In this document: positions 13,193 through 16,878 of the stretch, piece by piece
Position numbering within the stretch: the first letter of the stretch is position 1
How the letters are laid out: every line of letters begins with the position of its first letter
Assembly (NCBI GenBank): GCA_036389715.1
Contig: DASVWH010000135.1
Coordinates: forward strand, 1-16,878
Direction: 5' to 3'
From: DASVWH01 sp036389715
GTDB lineage: Bacteria; Acidobacteriota; Blastocatellia; Pyrinomonadales; Pyrinomonadaceae
Length of the DNA stretch: 16,878 nucleotides
The notes under the pieces: model-generated
What the model was told of the DNA's origin: nothing
The model's input: the letters and a program-made list of their open reading frames with translations, nothing else
The model's database searches: none
Made by a program: the position numbers and the translations under genes

Positions 13193-13376
13193 TCTAGTGT
13201 TGCCGGACCCTTAAGCATGAATCCTCTGGCCGGAGCCCGCCCGAGCGCCTCTCTTTCCGGGCCCCGGTCTCGAAACGGTGAAATAACTCTTGTGTGTTAA
13301 GGGTTTTTGCTGTAAAAGGGTGCTAGAAAAGCCCCTATAGCGCGCTGGGTGTAGTGCTGATTCACTTAAATGTGTG

Positions 13377-13405
13377 TTGACACAGGGCTTGGATTCGTGT
13401 AAAAA
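13377..13405 (+). promoter_or_regulatory. Sigma70-like promoter for the FecR-like gene
   Basis: A perfect TTGACA (13377-13382), a 17-bp spacer and TAAAAA (13400-13405, four of six matches to TATAAT). Transcription would start near 13412, giving a leader of about 180 bases before the ATG at 13591. Confidence 0.5.
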
Positions 13406-13590
13406 GGCCAGGACAAACGAAGCCCTCAGTGGCTCATATTGCCTGCTTTATTTAGGAATGTTTCGCGCGGTCGCAGTTGAAAAGTCGAGGTGGGTTCTAG
13501 CGAGAGGACCGAAACTCCATCTCCCGCGGGCCTGAACAAGGACACGCGGCGCGCTCTCAAAACTTTTTTCACTTTACGGGAGGAGAATTA

Positions 13591-14316
13591 ATGATCAGCA
13601 GAACTTGGAGCCGCAAGTCCATTGCGTTCTGCCTGGCAGTAGCCGTCTTGAGCGTGTACTCGATGGTGGTGCTGGCGACGCCGGGACAGATGGGACAAAC
13701 AGGAGCCGCAGGTGAACTGTCGGCTTCTGGTCAGGTCACCGTTAACGGCCAGAGCGCAATTTCAGGTGCGACCGTCTTTTCGGATAGCACCGTTCAAACG
13801 GCGGCGAGCAGCAGCGCTGTCGTCAGCCTTGGCAAACTCGGTCGCGTTGAACTGTTACCCAGCTCAACGATGAAGATCAGCTTCAACGAGTCGGGCATCA
13901 CAGGCATGCTCGAAAGCGGGCGCGCACGCATCTCTACTCCGGCGGGCGTGGCGGCCAACATCTCGACCAAAGATGCTCTGGTCGCAGCTGACACCACCCA
14001 GGCAAACGCTTTCACGATTGATACCGAATGCGGTAACACCATCGTGGCGACGCAGGCTGGCAATGTTGAACTGCGCGCTGGCAGCAAGGTTTCACAGATT
14101 GCTGCCGGTTCACAGGACACGGCCGGACAGGCCGCGCCCGGAACTCGGTGCACGCGTCTGAAGACTGAAGGCATGCGCGGAATCGGCGGCGGCGCGCTGG
14201 CAGCCCTGCTGCTGGCCGCTGGCGGTGCGATTGCGGCAGCCATCCTGGCCGGACGGAGCGAGAACAACGACCTTGAGTTCGGTGGCGGCGTCACTGTCGT
14301 CAGCCCGACCAAGTAG
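13591..14316 (+). CDS. Exported FecR-like domain protein with C-terminal hydrophobic segment
   Basis: 241 residues. A strong GGGAGGAG ribosome site lies five bases before the ATG, suggesting high expression. Residues 10-29 are a signal peptide core ending V-L-A. Residues about 45-170 match the FecR-type beta-rich pattern common in acidobacterial exported proteins: G-Q-V-T-V-N-G-Q-S-A-I-S-G-A-T-V-F, S-T-V-Q-T, then V-V-S-L-G-K-L-G-R-V-E-L-L-P. Two cysteines (147 and 187) could form a disulphide. A Gly/Ala/Leu segment at about 199-220 could anchor the C-terminus in the membrane. The family's role outside iron signalling is uncharacterised; surface or envelope sensing is inferred. It is insulated downstream by a strong terminator and precedes the UDP-sugar genes. 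Confidence 0.75.
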   Translation: MISRTWSRKSIAFCLAVAVLSVYSMVVLATPGQMGQTGAAGELSASGQVTVNGQSAISGATVFSDSTVQTAASSSAVVSLGKLGRVELLPSSTMKISFNESGITGMLESGRARISTPAGVAANISTKDALVAADTTQANAFTIDTECGNTIVATQAGNVELRAGSKVSQIAAGSQDTAGQAAPGTRCTRLKTEGMRGIGGGALAALLLAAGGAIAAAILAGRSENNDLEFGGGVTVVSPTK

Positions 14317-14376
14317 TAGCTTCAAACCCTTCATCTACTCCCGTGTTGGTTACAACCCTCACGGTCAACGGATGCG

Positions 14377-14425
14377 ACCTTGCGGGTCACGCGCGTCATT
14401 ATCACGCGTGACCCGCAAGGTTTTG
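14377..14425 (+). terminator. Strong intrinsic terminator of the FecR-like gene
   Basis: A perfect 16-bp stem, CCTTGCGGGTCACGCG (14378-14393) with CGCGTGACCCGCAAGG (14405-14420), an 11-nt loop, then TTTTGT. One further A-T pair extends the base. It lies 61 bp after the stop codon. Confidence 0.9.
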
Positions 14426-14446
14426 TATGTCAGAAGTAAGGTTAAT

Positions 14447-14529
14447 AGTAAATGGTCAATGGTAAATAGTTAAGGCAAGGCCCGGGCGCTCGGCAGTTAC
14501 TATTTACCATTGGCCATTGACCATTTACT
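14447..14529. repeat. Heptamer-repeat hairpin element upstream of ugd
   Basis: The left arm (14447-14470) and right arm (14499-14529) are inverted copies built from 7-bp units such as ATGGTCA and ATGGTAA. The outer 16 bp (14447-14462 with 14514-14529) and inner 8 bp (14463-14470 with 14499-14506) pair perfectly. The right arm has exactly one extra 7-bp unit (CCATTGG, 14507-14513) that would bulge out. The loop is GC-rich, 28 nt. The right arm ends three bases before the ugd ATG. Confidence 0.9.
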
Positions 14530-14532
14530 CTC

Positions 14533-15831
14533 ATGCACATTGCTGTTATCGGCGCTGGCTATGTCGGGTTAGTGACGGGCGCGTGTTTCGCGGAGTTCGG
14601 CGTTGACGTGACCTGCGTTGACGTGGACGCGCAGAAGATCGCGCGGCTCTCCGACGGCGTCATCCCGATTTACGAGCCGGGCCTTGAGCAGATAGTTGAG
14701 AAGAATATCCACGCCGGTCGCCTGCACTTTACGACCGACCTCAGGCTGGCGGTCGAACAGGCGCTGGTCATTTTTCTGGCCGTCGGGACACCGGCACGCG
14801 CTGACGGCTCCGCCGACTTGACCTATGTCGAGGCGGCGGCGCGCGCCGTGGCCGAGCACATGAACGGCTACAAGGTAATCGTCACCAAATCAACGGTCCC
14901 CGTCGGCACGGGCGAGCGCCTGCGCTCGTTGATACGCGAACACCAGCAGGGGCGTAACAACTTCGGCGTCGTCTCCAATCCAGAGTTCCTGCGCGAAGGC
15001 GCGGCGATAGACGATTTTATGCGCCCCGACCGGATCGTCATCGGCAGCCGCGACGAAGAGGCCATCGCCATCATGCGCGACCTCTACCGCCCGCTCTACC
15101 TGATCGAGACGCCCTTTGTCATCACTTCGCTCGAAGCCGCGGAGTTGACCAAGTACGCGGCCAACGCCTTTCTCGCCACCAAGATTTCATTCATCAACGA
15201 GATAGCCAACCTCTGTGACCTGATCGGCTGCGACGTTCATGATGTCGCGCGTGCCATCGGGATGGACGGCCGCATCGGGCGCAAGTTTCTGCACCCGGGG
15301 CCGGGCTTCGGCGGGTCCTGCTTTCCCAAAGACACGCAGGCTCTGGCCTCTGTGGCGCGTGAATTCGGCGGAGACGCGCTGATCGTTGACGCCGTCATCG
15401 AAGTCAATAAGCGCCAGCGCGCCGCGATGATTCCGAAGATAGAGAAACTGGCGGGCGGTTTGCAGGGAAAGGCTGTCGCCGTGCTCGGACTCTCCTTTAA
15501 GCCCGAGACGGACGACATGCGCGAAGCCCCTTCGGTGGATATCATCAACGGGCTGGCCGGGCGCGGCGCGAGCATACGCGCTTTCGACCCCGTAGCCATG
15601 TCGGAGGCCGCGAGGATTCTCCCCGGCATCTCGTATGCGGAGGACGAATACACGGCCGTCGCCGGGGCGGACGTGCTCGTTTTCATGACCGAGTGGAATC
15701 AGTTTCGCGCCCTCGACATGGAGCGCGTGCGGAATCTGATGCGCAGCCCGAAGATCGCCGACCTGCGTAATATTTACGAGCCGGGCGCGATGCGCGAGCT
15801 TGGCTTCGATTATGTTGGAGTCGGCAGATGA
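14533..15831 (+). CDS. ugd: UDP-glucose 6-dehydrogenase
   Basis: 432 residues. It oxidises UDP-glucose twice with NAD+ to UDP-glucuronate in the cytoplasm, a precursor for uronic-acid-containing polysaccharides. Motifs are an N-terminal Rossmann G-A-G-Y-V-G at 8-13, T-K-S-T-V-P-V-G-T-G at 118-127, N-P-E-F-L-R-E-G with the catalytic-site Glu near 151, E-L-T-K-Y-A-A-N-A-F with Lys near 207, the catalytic cysteine Cys263 in G-F-G-G-S-C-F-P-K-D, and L-G-L-S-F-K-P-E-T-D-D-M-R-E-A-P-S of the C-terminal domain at 318-334. No Shine-Dalgarno precedes the ATG; the preceding bases are the right arm of the heptamer hairpin. The UDP-sugar epimerase follows 77 bp downstream. Confidence 0.95.
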   Translation: MHIAVIGAGYVGLVTGACFAEFGVDVTCVDVDAQKIARLSDGVIPIYEPGLEQIVEKNIHAGRLHFTTDLRLAVEQALVIFLAVGTPARADGSADLTYVEAAARAVAEHMNGYKVIVTKSTVPVGTGERLRSLIREHQQGRNNFGVVSNPEFLREGAAIDDFMRPDRIVIGSRDEEAIAIMRDLYRPLYLIETPFVITSLEAAELTKYAANAFLATKISFINEIANLCDLIGCDVHDVARAIGMDGRIGRKFLHPGPGFGGSCFPKDTQALASVAREFGGDALIVDAVIEVNKRQRAAMIPKIEKLAGGLQGKAVAVLGLSFKPETDDMREAPSVDIINGLAGRGASIRAFDPVAMSEAARILPGISYAEDEYTAVAGADVLVFMTEWNQFRALDMERVRNLMRSPKIADLRNIYEPGAMRELGFDYVGVGR

Positions 15832-15846
15832 GAAAGCCCTGACGGG

Positions 15847-15884
15847 CGGCGGGTGAAGAGTGAAAAACTCTTTCTCACCTGCGG
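15847..15884 (+). promoter_or_regulatory. Imperfect hairpin between ugd and the epimerase gene
   Basis: AGAGT and ACTCT flank a GAAAA loop, and an outer GGTGA pairs with TCACC across a small bulge. No T-run follows. It could modulate read-through or mRNA stability in the two-gene unit. Confidence 0.25.
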
Positions 15885-15908
15885 CCCATTGCTTACCACT
15901 ATATTCTT

Positions 15909-16868
15909 ATGTCTCTTTCAGGAAAAGTTCTGGTCACGGGCGGAGCCGGGTTCATCGGCTCGCACATCGCCCAGGCGCTGGCGGCCAGCGGCGCGAGCGT
16001 GCGTGTGATAGATGATCTTTCGACAGGGCACAGGGAGAACCTGGAGGAGATCGGCGGCGATATTGATTTCGTGCAGGCGAGCCTGGCCGACGAAGAGGCC
16101 ACCTCCCGCGCGCTCGAAGATGTCGAGCTGGTCTTTCACGAAGCAGCCATCCCCTCCGTTCCGCGCTCGGTCGAGAACCCGCGCGAGACGCACATAGCCT
16201 GCGTGGATGCGACCTTCTCGCTGCTCAACATCGCGCGTTCGCGGGGCGTGCGCCGCGTCGTTTACGCGGCTTCCAGCTCGGCCTACGGCGATCAGCCGAC
16301 GCTGCCCAAGACCGAGGAGATGCGCCCGGACCCGCTCTCTCCCTATGCCGTCGCCAAGCTCGTCGGCGAATACTACTGCCAGGTCTTCACCAGGTCATAC
16401 AATCTTGAGACGGTCTGCCTGCGCTACTTCAACGTCTTCGGGCCGCGCCAGGACCCTAGCTCGCAATACTCCGGCGTCATCTCGCGCTTCATCAGCGCGC
16501 TGCTCGGCGGCGGGCAGCCAGTTATCTTCGGCGACGGCGAACAATCGCGCGATTTCACTTATATTAAAAACGTCGTCGAGGCCAATATGCGTGCCGCCGA
16601 GACGACCGCGGGGGTGGGCCAGGTCATCAACGTCGCCAACGGCGAGCGCGTGACGCTCAACCAGTTGCTCGAAATCCTCAAGAGGCTGACCGGGCGAACG
16701 GACGCGGAGCCAGAGTACAGGGAGCCCCGCGCCGGAGACGTGCGTCACAGCCTGGCCGACATCACACGGGCGCGCGAAATGTTGGGCTTCAATCCCCGGT
16801 CCAACCTTGAAGAGGGCCTGCGCTCGACGATGGATTGGTGGAAGCAGAGCCGCTTCAACAAAAAGTGA
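15909..16868 (+). CDS. NAD-dependent UDP-sugar 4-epimerase, WbpP-like (extended SDR)
   Basis: 319 residues. Extended short-chain dehydrogenase features are V-T-G-G-A-G-F-I-G at 9-17 (NAD binding), D-D-L-S-T-G near 35-40, S-S-S-A-Y-G at 122-127 and the catalytic Y146-x3-K150. The blocks S-V-P-R-S-V-E-N-P, Y-A-A-S-S-S-A-Y-G-D, L-R-Y-F-N-V-F-G-P-R-Q-D-P and G-D-G-E-Q-S-R-D-F-T-Y-I are close to those of WbpP/WbgU-type UDP-N-acetylglucosamine 4-epimerases, from which substrate preference is inferred. UDP-glucuronate 4-epimerase is the alternative, since UDP-glucuronate is made by the preceding gene. No Shine-Dalgarno is obvious. It is probably the second gene of a polysaccharide precursor unit that continues beyond the window. 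Confidence 0.88.
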   Translation: MSLSGKVLVTGGAGFIGSHIAQALAASGASVRVIDDLSTGHRENLEEIGGDIDFVQASLADEEATSRALEDVELVFHEAAIPSVPRSVENPRETHIACVDATFSLLNIARSRGVRRVVYAASSSAYGDQPTLPKTEEMRPDPLSPYAVAKLVGEYYCQVFTRSYNLETVCLRYFNVFGPRQDPSSQYSGVISRFISALLGGGQPVIFGDGEQSRDFTYIKNVVEANMRAAETTAGVGQVINVANGERVTLNQLLEILKRLTGRTDAEPEYREPRAGDVRHSLADITRAREMLGFNPRSNLEEGLRSTMDWWKQSRFNKK

Positions 16869-16878
16869 GGCGCACTCT

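Larger units (their letters stand above)
13143..13590. other. Intergenic region: hairpin, promoter and long leader of the FecR-like gene
   Basis: About 450 bp with no convincing gene. It contains a hairpin after the peptidase gene (13156-13192), a sigma70-like promoter at 13377-13405 and about 180 bp of leader before the FecR-like start. A second, weaker pair TTGTGT-17 bp-TAAAAG lies just upstream, near 13290-13320. I did not recognise any riboswitch class in the leader. Confidence 0.55.

Overview
The window is GC-rich bacterial chromosome. The mix of families (a FecR-like exported protein, a Crp/Fnr regulator of the type common in acidobacteria, two adjacent family-4-type uracil-DNA glycosylases, a Tat-exported isoaspartyl peptidase, and intergenic hairpins built from 7-bp units) suggests an Acidobacteriota member, perhaps class Blastocatellia. 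That placement is inference from gene content; there is no rRNA or tRNA here to confirm it. I see no phage, transposase, CRISPR array or defence island.

Layout. Positions 1-2160 (minus strand) carry an isoprenylcysteine methyltransferase-like membrane enzyme, an exported two-lobed aspartic protease and an unrecognised 97-residue protein. Positions 2163-5240 are gene-poor and regulatory: a 23-bp tandem repeat, an extended -10 promoter leading into a 39-codon ORF and a small coiled-coil protein, a 460-bp non-coding tract with palindromes, a Crp/Fnr regulator interrupted by an apparent one-base deletion, a receiver-like protein lacking several phosphorylation residues, and a 49-residue Cys/His-rich protein. 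Positions 5414-6484 hold an unrecognised 356-residue protein with a glutamine tract.

Positions 6599-10631 are four co-directional minus-strand genes: coaBC (coenzyme A synthesis), a YitT-family membrane protein, a Cys4 uracil-DNA glycosylase and a shorter paralogue that has lost all four Fe-S cysteines and the motif-B histidine. The last two are separated by a heptamer-repeat hairpin. From a divergent intergenic region at 10632-10916 the plus strand carries two unrecognised proteins (the first exported), then a Tat-exported plant-type asparaginase/isoaspartyl peptidase.

Positions 13300-16868 hold a FecR-like exported protein with a long leader and a strong intrinsic terminator, a second heptamer-repeat hairpin running up to the next start codon, a UDP-glucose 6-dehydrogenase and a WbpP-like UDP-sugar 4-epimerase. 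The last two make uronic-acid and 4-epimerised sugar nucleotides and probably open a surface or exopolysaccharide locus continuing to the right.

The strongest points for a second look are the paired uracil-DNA glycosylases, the heptamer hairpins whose arms differ by whole 7-bp units, and the frameshifted regulator. I found no complete new multi-gene system that the sequence alone would support.
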